The notes beneath the pieces are model-generated. The model made no database searches and was not told the origin of the DNA. It saw nothing but the letters and a program-made list of their open reading frames with translations. The translations under genes were made by a program, and so were the position numbers. Shown one piece after another: positions 1 to 6,781 of a stretch of 19,219 nt of DNA (position 1 is the first letter of the stretch; each line of letters opens with the position of its first letter). The stretch is from a bacterium. Its GTDB lineage: Bacteria > Hydrogenedentota > Hydrogenedentia > Hydrogenedentiales > SLHB01. The stretch covers positions 1-19,219 of the forward strand of contig JAAEQP010000806.1 in NCBI GenBank assembly GCA_024231375.1, given 5' to 3'.

Positions 1-180
1 GCCCCCAAGGCGAAAGCGGCGGGCGATTGGCTGTTGGGCGCGATCGACGAAAAGAACCTGCGTACGCCTGAGGCCGGCTATTTCCCGGTGAACGGCACGT
101 CGCACCCGAAGCCTCCGGACAATGTCGCCTGGAATCTGGGCTACGCGTTGGAGGCACTGGTTCGACTTCATGAGATCTGA
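1..180 (+). CDS. 3' end of an unidentified protein (cut by the window edge)
   Basis: Frame 1 is open from the first base to a TGA at 178-180 and encodes 59 residues ending in NLGYALEALVRLHEI. The start lies outside the window. The amphipathic helical ending (AWNLGYALEALVRLHE) and the sequence GYFPVNGTSHPKPPDN resemble the last helices of an alpha/alpha-barrel glycosidase or epimerase, but this is only an impression and I do not assign a family. The next gene starts 61 bp downstream on the same strand, so the two may be co-transcribed. The codon use looks like that of its neighbours. Confidence 0.6.
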   Translation, partial: APKAKAAGDWLLGAIDEKNLRTPEAGYFPVNGTSHPKPPDNVAWNLGYALEALVRLHEI

Positions 181-230
181 GCAGAGAGTTGGGCATTTCG
201 GCGTCGAACGAGGATACCCGGACGCCGGTC

Positions 231-236
231 AGGAGG
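231..236 (+). promoter_or_regulatory. Ribosome binding site fixing the esterase start at 242
   Basis: AGGAGG lies 5 nt before the ATG at 242. The frame is open further upstream to an ATG at 122, but that start lies inside the preceding coding sequence. Starting at 242 places a hydrophobic export signal at the N-terminus, so 242 is preferred. Confidence 0.8.
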
Positions 237-241
237 AAAGC

Positions 242-2311
242 ATGTCCGAGATAGTGAGACTCTGTCAGGGGCTGGAATGTGTTGTGTTCGTTGCAGCCGC
301 TATTCTTGGGCTGATGGCGTGCGCGTCCCCGGCAGGGGCCGAAGACCTCAGCGTATTGCCCGACGAGCTGGACGGAGTGCCACCGAATCAGATGATGCAC
401 GAGCACCTCATGGCTAGAGCACACGCGGCGATCGATGCGAAGCTGGAGGCCTATGAGAGCCTGATGACGCCCGAGCAAATCGTCGACTATCAGAAACGCA
501 TGCGGACATTCTTCATGGACCGGATTGGCGGATTCCCCGAACGGACGCCCCTCAACGCCCGGATCGTCGACACGGAACAGCGGGACGGATACCGCGTCGA
601 AAAGGTAATCCTGGAAAGCCAACCCGGTCTGTACGTGACGGCCCTGATGTATCTGCCCGAGGCCGAGCCGCCGTATCCGGCGGTCCTGGTCCCTTGCGGG
701 CACAGCACCACGGGCAAGGCGCGGGACCTGTATCAGCGCGCGCCGATTCTGATCGCAAAGAACGGCATGGCGGCGTTGTGCTACGACCCCATTGACCAAG
801 GCGAGCGCGTCCAGTTGATCGACGACAAGGGAAAGGTCCAAGCCGTGGGCGTATCGGCCCATCAGTTGATGGGCGTGGGCAACATCCTTGTGGGCCGCAA
901 CGTGGCCATGTTCCGTATCTGGGACGGCATGCGGTGCATCGATTACCTTCAGAGTCGGGACGATGTGGACCCGGAACGTATCGGCTGCACGGGGATCTCG
1001 GGCGGCGGCACGCTGACGAGTTACCTTATGGCATTGGATGACCGCATTTCGGCGGCGGCGCCGGGATGCTACATCACGAGCCTCCGTCGACACATTGAGA
1101 CCACAGGACCGCAGGACGCGGAACAAAACATCCAAGGCCAGATCGCCTTCGGCATGGGGCACGAAGACTACGTCATGATGCGTGCGCCTCGGCCTACGCT
1201 CATCATGACGGCCACGGACGACTACTTTGACATTGCGGGCGCATGGGACAGCTTCCGCATGGCGAAGCGCTTGTATGAGAAGCTGGGCCACGCCGAGCGG
1301 GTGGACATCTTCGAAACGACGGGCGATCACGGATTTCCGAAGCCTATGCGCGAGGCGGCGTGCCGCTGGATGCGGCGCTGGCTGTTGCGGGTGGACGACG
1401 CGATTGTCGAGGAGGAGTTCCCGATCGCGGAGGAGAAGGACACTTGGTGCGCGCCGAGAGGACGCACGCTTCTGCTGCCCGGCTGCAGGACAACGTATGA
1501 CATCAATGCCGCCTACGCCGAGGAATTGGCCGAGACGCGAAAGGCGATCTGGGACCGGGCCGACAAGACGGAGGGGCTGTCGAAGGTACGCGCCGTCACG
1601 GGAATCCGGTGGCTGGACGAGTTCCCCGCCGTGCCCTGGGAGAAGACCGGGTCGGTTCAGCGCGACGGATACCGCATCGACAAACTGGTCATCAAACCGG
1701 ACCCGACGATCTGGCTTCCGGCCTTGGCGTTCGTGCCGCCTGAACCCAAAGGCCCCGCATGTCTCTACGTGCATGCCGACGGCAAGGAGTCCGACTCGGA
1801 CAAGGGCGGACCCATCGAGCAGCGGGTGGTGGCCGGACAACTCGTACTGTCCGTCGATCTACGCGGCTTGGGGGAAACGCTTCCGACGGCCAAGGCGGCC
1901 TATGGCGGACGTTTGAGCGGCGATTGGCAAGACGTCTATCTGGCCTACGTGCTGGACTCGTCGTACCTGGCCATGCGGGCGGAGGACGTGTTGGCCTGCG
2001 CCCGGTTCCTGAGCGAGTACCCCGAGGCGGGCGCCTCCGGCCCCGTTGAGTTGGTGAGCGTCGGCAGGACGGGCCCGCCCGCGTTGCATGCAGCCGCGCT
2101 GGAGTCCGGGCTCTTCGCATCGGTTACATTGCGCGAGAGCCTGACGTCCTGGATGGACGTGATGCACACCCCGAGAGCAAGGCGGCAACTTATGAACACG
2201 GTTCACGGGGCGCTGCTGGTCTACGACCTGCCGGACCTTGTGGCATCGTTGCCTCCCGACAAGATCACGGTCACTGAATCACTCGACGCCACGGAGCAGC
2301 CAGCGCCGTAG
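242..2311 (+). CDS. Secreted two-domain acetylxylan-esterase-like alpha/beta hydrolase
   Basis: The 689-residue protein begins with a hydrophobic export signal. It contains LGLMAC, a weak lipobox, then SPAGAED, so it may be a lipoprotein or cut by signal peptidase I. The first half (about 90-390) is a complete alpha/beta hydrolase: nucleophile Ser253 in GISGGG, acid Asp326 or Asp327 in TATDDYFD, and His363 in TTGDHGF. This resembles the acetylxylan esterase / dienelactone hydrolase group found in polysaccharide-degrading bacteria, which removes acyl groups from glycans. The second half (about 470-680) looks like a copy: QRDGYR plus Val or Ile starts at 113 and again at 473. At the expected nucleophile elbow it has VGRTGPP, with no serine, so that half is probably non-catalytic. 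The gene converges on the GH5-like gene with 27 bp between stops. The hydrolase fold is well supported; the acetyl-ester specificity is inference. Confidence 0.8.
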   Translation: MSEIVRLCQGLECVVFVAAAILGLMACASPAGAEDLSVLPDELDGVPPNQMMHEHLMARAHAAIDAKLEAYESLMTPEQIVDYQKRMRTFFMDRIGGFPERTPLNARIVDTEQRDGYRVEKVILESQPGLYVTALMYLPEAEPPYPAVLVPCGHSTTGKARDLYQRAPILIAKNGMAALCYDPIDQGERVQLIDDKGKVQAVGVSAHQLMGVGNILVGRNVAMFRIWDGMRCIDYLQSRDDVDPERIGCTGISGGGTLTSYLMALDDRISAAAPGCYITSLRRHIETTGPQDAEQNIQGQIAFGMGHEDYVMMRAPRPTLIMTATDDYFDIAGAWDSFRMAKRLYEKLGHAERVDIFETTGDHGFPKPMREAACRWMRRWLLRVDDAIVEEEFPIAEEKDTWCAPRGRTLLLPGCRTTYDINAAYAEELAETRKAIWDRADKTEGLSKVRAVTGIRWLDEFPAVPWEKTGSVQRDGYRIDKLVIKPDPTIWLPALAFVPPEPKGPACLYVHADGKESDSDKGGPIEQRVVAGQLVLSVDLRGLGETLPTAKAAYGGRLSGDWQDVYLAYVLDSSYLAMRAEDVLACARFLSEYPEAGASGPVELVSVGRTGPPALHAAALESGLFASVTLRESLTSWMDVMHTPRARRQLMNTVHGALLVYDLPDLVASLPPDKITVTESLDATEQPAP

Positions 2312-2338
2312 GCCGACCAAGGACCCGAGGCCGCCCCG

Positions 2339-3409
2339 CTAGTATTCGTTGAATATGTCGTGGTGCGGACGCAAGGAGCCGTCCTTCTCCACGAAGGCCA
2401 TGTATCCGGCGCCGCTCATTGGGCCGTACTCCGGCCGGTGGCCGTCCGCAACCAACGTGTGGTGGAGGAGATGCACGACGAACCCAATGTTTCGCTCGCT
2501 CAGCGTGCCCAGTTCCACGGCCAAAACCTCGGATCGTTTCTTGTCTTCCAGCGCCCCCCAGCCGGTTTCGGTGACGAGCAAGGGCTTGTTGACCAATTTC
2601 CCGAAGGCCACGACCTCATCCACGAACGCGGCATACTGGTCGGGCGTCTTCACCCATGCGTTCCAGGCGTAGTAGGGATGGAACGTGATCACGTCCGAGA
2701 TGGGTTCGAGCATCTTCACGGAACCCATGTTTGGCACGGACCCGACACCTATGGGCGCCGTTGCGCCGCACTCCTTGCAGTGGGCGTGAACGCGTTTGAG
2801 CCATTCCAGGATGGTGTTGGTTGACGTGTCGGAACGGCAACTGTTGAAGGGCTCATTGCACAAGTCCCACAGCAGAATGCGTTCGTCGTCAAGGTGCGGC
2901 TTCACAAGGCTGTCTATGTACGGATTGAAGAACTCGGCGAAACGTTCACCCGCTCCCCAGTAGCCGATCATCTCGACGGAGATGCCGCCGAAATCGGGAC
3001 AACTGTGCCACCCGTTGAAGAGGGTCGGGACAAACCGCACGCCAAGCTCGTCCGCGAGGTCAATGACCGCGTGGAATCGGCCCGGGGCTTCGGCGGGGTA
3101 ACGGACGAATGCGTCGTAGGACAGCCACAGGCGAATGGTGTTGATACCTGGGAAATGCTCCTTGCCCTGCAGAATCTCGCGTCTGAATACGTCCACATCG
3201 AACGCGTCGCCCCAGACTTCAAGGCCGTGGCTCCCGTAGCTTGGCTGATAGTTGAACCCGCGGACTCGTGAATAGTCTTCCACTTCCCTTCCCCCCTCAT
3301 CTCTCTCATCGGCGGCGGCGGATTCGGCCGTCGCGTTGAGATCCACAGCGGCGACCGCCGCAATGCCGCCGATGAAACGACGTCGGCTCACACTCATCCT
3401 ACCGGACAT
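2339..3409 (-). CDS. Tat-exported GH5-like glycoside hydrolase
   Basis: The 356-residue protein carries a twin-arginine signal (S8-R-R-R-F-I13 followed by GGIAAVAAV), so it is probably folded in the cytoplasm and exported by Tat. The rest is a clan GH-A TIM barrel: GFNYQP near the start, NTIRLWLSYD, the acid/base Glu186 preceded by Asn (LCNEPF), HPYYAW, and the nucleophile Glu281 in VTETGWG. The N-E pair on strand 4 and the E on strand 7 are the retaining GH5 arrangement (endoglucanase/mannanase type). Substrate cannot be read from the sequence. The frame extends upstream to 3508, but the ATG at 3409 has GGGAGG 8 nt before it and brings the Tat motif close to the N-terminus. It is divergent from the beta-helix gene and convergent with the esterase. 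Confidence 0.82.
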   Translation of the reverse strand: MSGRMSVSRRRFIGGIAAVAAVDLNATAESAAADERDEGGREVEDYSRVRGFNYQPSYGSHGLEVWGDAFDVDVFRREILQGKEHFPGINTIRLWLSYDAFVRYPAEAPGRFHAVIDLADELGVRFVPTLFNGWHSCPDFGGISVEMIGYWGAGERFAEFFNPYIDSLVKPHLDDERILLWDLCNEPFNSCRSDTSTNTILEWLKRVHAHCKECGATAPIGVGSVPNMGSVKMLEPISDVITFHPYYAWNAWVKTPDQYAAFVDEVVAFGKLVNKPLLVTETGWGALEDKKRSEVLAVELGTLSERNIGFVVHLLHHTLVADGHRPEYGPMSGAGYMAFVEKDGSLRPHHDIFNEY

Positions 3410-3417
3410 GGAACGTG

Positions 3418-3423
3418 CCTCCC
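3418..3423 (-). promoter_or_regulatory. Ribosome binding site fixing the GH5-like start
   Basis: On the minus strand GGGAGG lies 8 nt before the ATG at 3409. The alternative ATG at 3397 has no well-spaced site, and the longer start at 3508 would put an unlikely charged extension ahead of the Tat signal. Confidence 0.65.
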
Positions 3424-3458
3424 AGATCAAGAATCGATACAGTCCATCGGCGGAGCGC

Positions 3459-3464
3459 ATTGTA
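3459..3464 (-). promoter_or_regulatory. Possible -10 element for the GH5-like gene (weak)
   Basis: On the minus strand TACAAT (5 of 6 to TATAAT) would place a start of transcription about 43 nt before the ATG at 3409. No convincing -35 box is found 16-18 nt upstream, so support is weak. Confidence 0.22.
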
Positions 3465-3562
3465 CTCCACGCCGATGATCGGTTCCCACCCGAATCCAAT
3501 GCGCACAAACCTGGTTGGTGGCCTACGGAAACCGGGCGCGGAGGAATACATGACGCGGCAAG

Positions 3563-3571
3563 TGATATTAT
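3563..3571 (+). promoter_or_regulatory. Candidate extended -10 promoter for the beta-helix/GH42-like pair
   Basis: TGATATTAT reads as TGn followed by TATTAT (5 of 6 to TATAAT), an extended -10 that can work without a good -35, and none is visible. Transcription would begin near 3578, about 34 nt before the GTG at 3612. It lies in the 202-bp divergent spacer 3410-3611, which shows no other gene. Confidence 0.42.
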
Positions 3572-3600
3572 GGACGCGAGTCATCCGAGGCGGCTCGGGA

Positions 3601-3606
3601 AAGGAG
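3601..3606 (+). promoter_or_regulatory. Ribosome binding site favouring a GTG start at 3612
   Basis: AAGGAG ends 5 nt before GTG at 3612 and 11 nt before the next ATG at 3618. The spacing favours GTG, adding two residues before MRNRRFW. Confidence 0.55.
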
Positions 3607-3611
3607 ACTCC

Positions 3612-4697
3612 GTGAGGATGCGCAACAGACGGTTCTGGCTATTGGCGGTCGCGGGAGCGTGTCTGACCGCGTCCGCGGCAGGAGAGACGTTCGGCGCGGC
3701 GGACGATGCCGTGGGGCCTCTTGGCGGCGGCACGGGCTATACGCGGCATGTGAGCGAGTGGGATTACCTGGTCACGACGGAACAGCAACTGCTCGACACG
3801 TTGAAGACGGCCAAGCCGGGCGACGTAGTGTACGTCGACGACGCGGTGGAACTCGATTTCAGCCCTTGGGTGTGGGCCGAGGACTTGGTGATTCGCATAC
3901 CCGAAGGAGTGACCCTCGCAAGCGGACGGGGGAAGGATGGGTCTCAAGGCGCGCTGGTGTGTTCTTCGGCCTTTGACACGAAGCCGCTGTTCCTGGTTGA
4001 GGAAGCCAACCTACGAATCACCGGCCTCCGCCTGCGCGGTCCCGACCCGAAGGTCCGCAAGGAACCGCTGAACCGGTGGTCGAACGAGGGAATCACCGAT
4101 GGGCCGCGGACAGCGAAGTACTGGAAGTTCCCATTCGCCACGGGCATCGAATCGAGCGGTCCCGGGCTCGAGGTGGACAATTGCGAGATATGGGCGTGGA
4201 GTCTGGCCGGTATCTACGTCACGACAGGTTCAACGGATGCGCACATCCACCATTGCAGCATTCACCACAATCGGCGCGAAGGCCTCGGGTACGGCGTCGC
4301 GGTGAATGCTTGCACCGCTCTGATCGAAAGCAACGTGTTCGACTACAACCGCCACGCCATCGAGTCGACGGGCAATCCCGGTTCATGCTACGAGGCGTGC
4401 AACAATCTGGTTGGTCCGAACATCGTGGGGCGGAACCACTGTTTCGACATGCATGGCGGCCGCGACCGGAATGACGGGACAGAGATCGCGGGCGATTGGG
4501 TGCGGCTTCACCACAACACGTTTCAGTCGCCGGACATCTACGGTTTTGCGATTCGGGGCGTACCGCGCGAAAAGGTCGAGGTACACCACAACTGGTTCCT
4601 CGTGCCGAGCTTGAAGCAGGCGATTTGGCCCTACCCGCGCGAGTTCTACGAGATCGGCCCGAACCAATTCGGCCCTTCGCGCGAAGTCATTGAGTGA
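3612..4697 (+). CDS. Secreted right-handed parallel beta-helix protein (polysaccharide-lyase-like)
   Basis: The 361-residue protein starts with a Sec signal (RNRRFWLLAVAGACLTASAAG). Residues about 30-130 contain a stretch typical of the cap of beta-helix carbohydrate enzymes (TTEQQLLDTLKTAKPGDVVYVDD, then IPEGVTLASGRG). From about 135 to 330 there are repeated rungs: LEVDNCEIWAWSLAGIYV, AHIHHCSIHHNR, ALIESNVFDYN, VRLHHNTF and VEVHHNWF. This is the pectate-lyase-like / PbH1 architecture used by polysaccharide lyases, GH28-type hydrolases and mannuronan epimerases. I cannot choose among these because no diagnostic catalytic set is clear. The frame is open upstream to 3336, but that part overlaps the divergent gene and lacks a signal peptide. 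The GH42-like gene follows 48 bp downstream, probably in the same transcript. Confidence 0.75.
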   Translation: MRMRNRRFWLLAVAGACLTASAAGETFGAADDAVGPLGGGTGYTRHVSEWDYLVTTEQQLLDTLKTAKPGDVVYVDDAVELDFSPWVWAEDLVIRIPEGVTLASGRGKDGSQGALVCSSAFDTKPLFLVEEANLRITGLRLRGPDPKVRKEPLNRWSNEGITDGPRTAKYWKFPFATGIESSGPGLEVDNCEIWAWSLAGIYVTTGSTDAHIHHCSIHHNRREGLGYGVAVNACTALIESNVFDYNRHAIESTGNPGSCYEACNNLVGPNIVGRNHCFDMHGGRDRNDGTEIAGDWVRLHHNTFQSPDIYGFAIRGVPREKVEVHHNWFLVPSLKQAIWPYPREFYEIGPNQFGPSREVIE

Positions 4698-4745
4698 TGA
4701 CCGAGCGGCAGCGAATCAAAGGCTGACAGTTGAGGAGACGTCACA

Positions 4746-6716
4746 ATGGGTGAAGGCTGGGCGACGACGATAGCGTTGGCGACCGCAGTGATATCCGCCG
4801 TCGCCTGGGGAGACACCGCCTCGGTGGAGACCCGCAGCGGCCGCCCCACCCTCTTGGTCAATGGGCAACCGACGCCGCCGTTCGCGTATATGTCGTACCT
4901 GGGTAAGGAAACGTACTACCGCGAAGTGGCCGAGGCGGGCATTCACCTGTACTGTTTCCCGGCCTATCTTGGCGATCGCGGCATCAACCCCCATTCCGGC
5001 ATCGGCCCTTTTCGGCCGGCTATTTGGAGGGGAGACAACGAATACGACTTCTCCAGTCTGACGGCCGATTTCGAGGCCCTGCTCAAGGCGGATCCTCAGG
5101 CGAACGCCATTATCCGTATTCACCTGGACCCGCCCGAATGGTGGGAACGCGCCCATCAGGAAGGTTCATGCCAATTGCCGGACGGGACCACCTTCCGCCA
5201 ATGCTTTGCTTCGCCCCTGTGGCGCGAGTCGACCGCCAACGCCTTGCGCGCCTGTATCGACTGGCTCAACCAATCGCCCTACGTCGAACACCTTGTCGGC
5301 ATTCATGTGGCCGCCGGCCGTACCGAGGAGTGGTTCTACCACCAACGCGGCCTCTACTTCGATCTGAACCCGGCCCGCGCGAAAGCGTTCCGCAATTGGC
5401 TTCGGTCAACCTACGCGGACGATGTGGAGAGACTGCGCGCCGCATGGAAAGCGCCCGACATCAACTTCGATTCCGCTACGCTTGCCGACATCAGCGGGGA
5501 GAAAAGAACCGAAACTTGGCGCGATCCGAAGGAATCGCAACCCATCATTGATACCTTCCGCTTCCATGCGCAGACGATTGTGAAGGACATTGCCTTCTTC
5601 TGCCGCATCGTGAAGGAGGAGAGCAAGAAGCCCCTGCTCACCGGTGCGTTCTACGGTTACCACTACTTCGTGAACGACCCGCGCCTAGGCCACTTCGCCC
5701 TCGGCCGCCTGCTTAAGTGCCCCCACGTGGACTACCTATCCAGTCCCAACGTCTACCACCGAGTCATGGGGGAAGACTGGCCTCCCATGGTGGCCCAGGC
5801 CTCCGTGGCGCTACACGGCAAGCTCTGGCTTGCCGAGAACGATACCCGCACCTGCCGAACCACCTTGCTCAAGGATCAGGCCCCCGAGATCTGCCCGCCG
5901 GGCTACTACGACACCGGCGTGTGGGTCGGACCCGAAAGCGTCGAGGAGTCGGTGGCGTTGCTCCGCAAGAACACGGCCCGCATGCTTACAGGCGGCTACG
6001 GCGGATGGTGGTTCGATATGTGGGGAGGCTGGTTCAGTGGCCCGCCGCTTATCGACGTCTTGCAGCGCACGCAGGAACTTGGCCGAATCGCACTCCAGGA
6101 TGGCGCCGCGGAGATGCACGCCCAAGTCTGCGTCATCGCCGATGAAGAGCTATCCTTTCTCGACAACTCCTTCGGCGCCCTGACGGGAAGGATCGTCCAC
6201 AACCGCTATGCGCTGGGACGGACCGGTGCACCCTATGACCTCTATCTGCGCGGCGACTTCGCCCGCCTTCCGGCAAGCCGCTACCGAGCGGTATGGCTTC
6301 TGGGCCAGCTTGAACTCACGAAGGCCGAGGCCGAGCTGATCGAAGCGTGGCGGGCGAGCGGCACGACGATCCTGTGGACGCAGCCGACGGGGTCCACGAT
6401 CCTCCGACCGGACGGAACGGAGACCTGGCACGCGGGCAAGATCCAATGGTCTCCCGAGGAGATCCGTGCCCTATGGCACGCGGCGGGCGTCCACGTCTAT
6501 CTGAACAGTGATGACGTGCTGTATGCAGGAAACGGCTGGCTCAGTGTGCATACCGTTCCCGGGGGATCCAGAACGGTTCGCCTGCCGTTCATGGCTCGCG
6601 TGGAAGACGCCTTCACCGGCCAGGTCGTCGCCGAGGGAACCTCTCAACTGGATCTGACGCTGCCGCCGAAGTCGACAACGCTGTTCCGCGTGACACACAC
6701 GACTCGTACCGAGTAG
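4746..6716 (+). CDS. Secreted GH42-like (clan GH-A) glycoside hydrolase
   Basis: The 656-residue protein has an N-terminal hydrophobic signal (WATTIALATAVISAVAWG) and an ATG with GAGGAG 8 nt upstream. The N-terminal part reads as a TIM barrel: VNGQPTPPFAYMSYL, AGIHLYCFPAYLGDRG, AIIRIHLDPPEWW. Two glutamates fit the acid/base and nucleophile of clan GH-A: Glu194 or Glu195 in GRTEEW and Glu364 in KLWLAENDTRTC. A domain from about 455 (QVCVIADEELSFLDN, RAVWLLGQLELTKAEAELIEAW, SGTTILWTQPTG) resembles the trimerisation/glutamine-amidotransferase-like domain after the GH42 barrel. A small beta domain ends the protein (FTGQVVAEGTSQLDLTLPPKSTTLFRV). A beta-galactosidase-type activity is the family default, but this looks like a distant member. 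Probably co-transcribed with the beta-helix gene. Confidence 0.75.
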   Translation: MGEGWATTIALATAVISAVAWGDTASVETRSGRPTLLVNGQPTPPFAYMSYLGKETYYREVAEAGIHLYCFPAYLGDRGINPHSGIGPFRPAIWRGDNEYDFSSLTADFEALLKADPQANAIIRIHLDPPEWWERAHQEGSCQLPDGTTFRQCFASPLWRESTANALRACIDWLNQSPYVEHLVGIHVAAGRTEEWFYHQRGLYFDLNPARAKAFRNWLRSTYADDVERLRAAWKAPDINFDSATLADISGEKRTETWRDPKESQPIIDTFRFHAQTIVKDIAFFCRIVKEESKKPLLTGAFYGYHYFVNDPRLGHFALGRLLKCPHVDYLSSPNVYHRVMGEDWPPMVAQASVALHGKLWLAENDTRTCRTTLLKDQAPEICPPGYYDTGVWVGPESVEESVALLRKNTARMLTGGYGGWWFDMWGGWFSGPPLIDVLQRTQELGRIALQDGAAEMHAQVCVIADEELSFLDNSFGALTGRIVHNRYALGRTGAPYDLYLRGDFARLPASRYRAVWLLGQLELTKAEAELIEAWRASGTTILWTQPTGSTILRPDGTETWHAGKIQWSPEEIRALWHAAGVHVYLNSDDVLYAGNGWLSVHTVPGGSRTVRLPFMARVEDAFTGQVVAEGTSQLDLTLPPKSTTLFRVTHTTRTE

Positions 6717-6744
6717 ATACGACCCTGCACGTCCGGATGCTGCT

Positions 6745-6767
6745 CCACCTTGGCCGAGGGCAAGTGG
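6745..6767. terminator. Weak hairpin between convergent genes
   Basis: CCACCTTG and CAAGTGG form a 7-bp stem with one bulged C and an 8-nt loop. It sits between the stops of the GH42-like gene (6716) and the propeller-GHL gene (6782). There is no T run on either side, so intrinsic termination is uncertain. Confidence 0.22.
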
Positions 6768-6781
6768 CGCTCTTGGTGTGC

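Noticed and set aside
3336..3611. Extended N-terminus of the beta-helix protein starting at 3336.
   Set aside because: It overlaps the divergent GH5-like coding region and would bury the signal peptide. A ribosome site supports the GTG at 3612.
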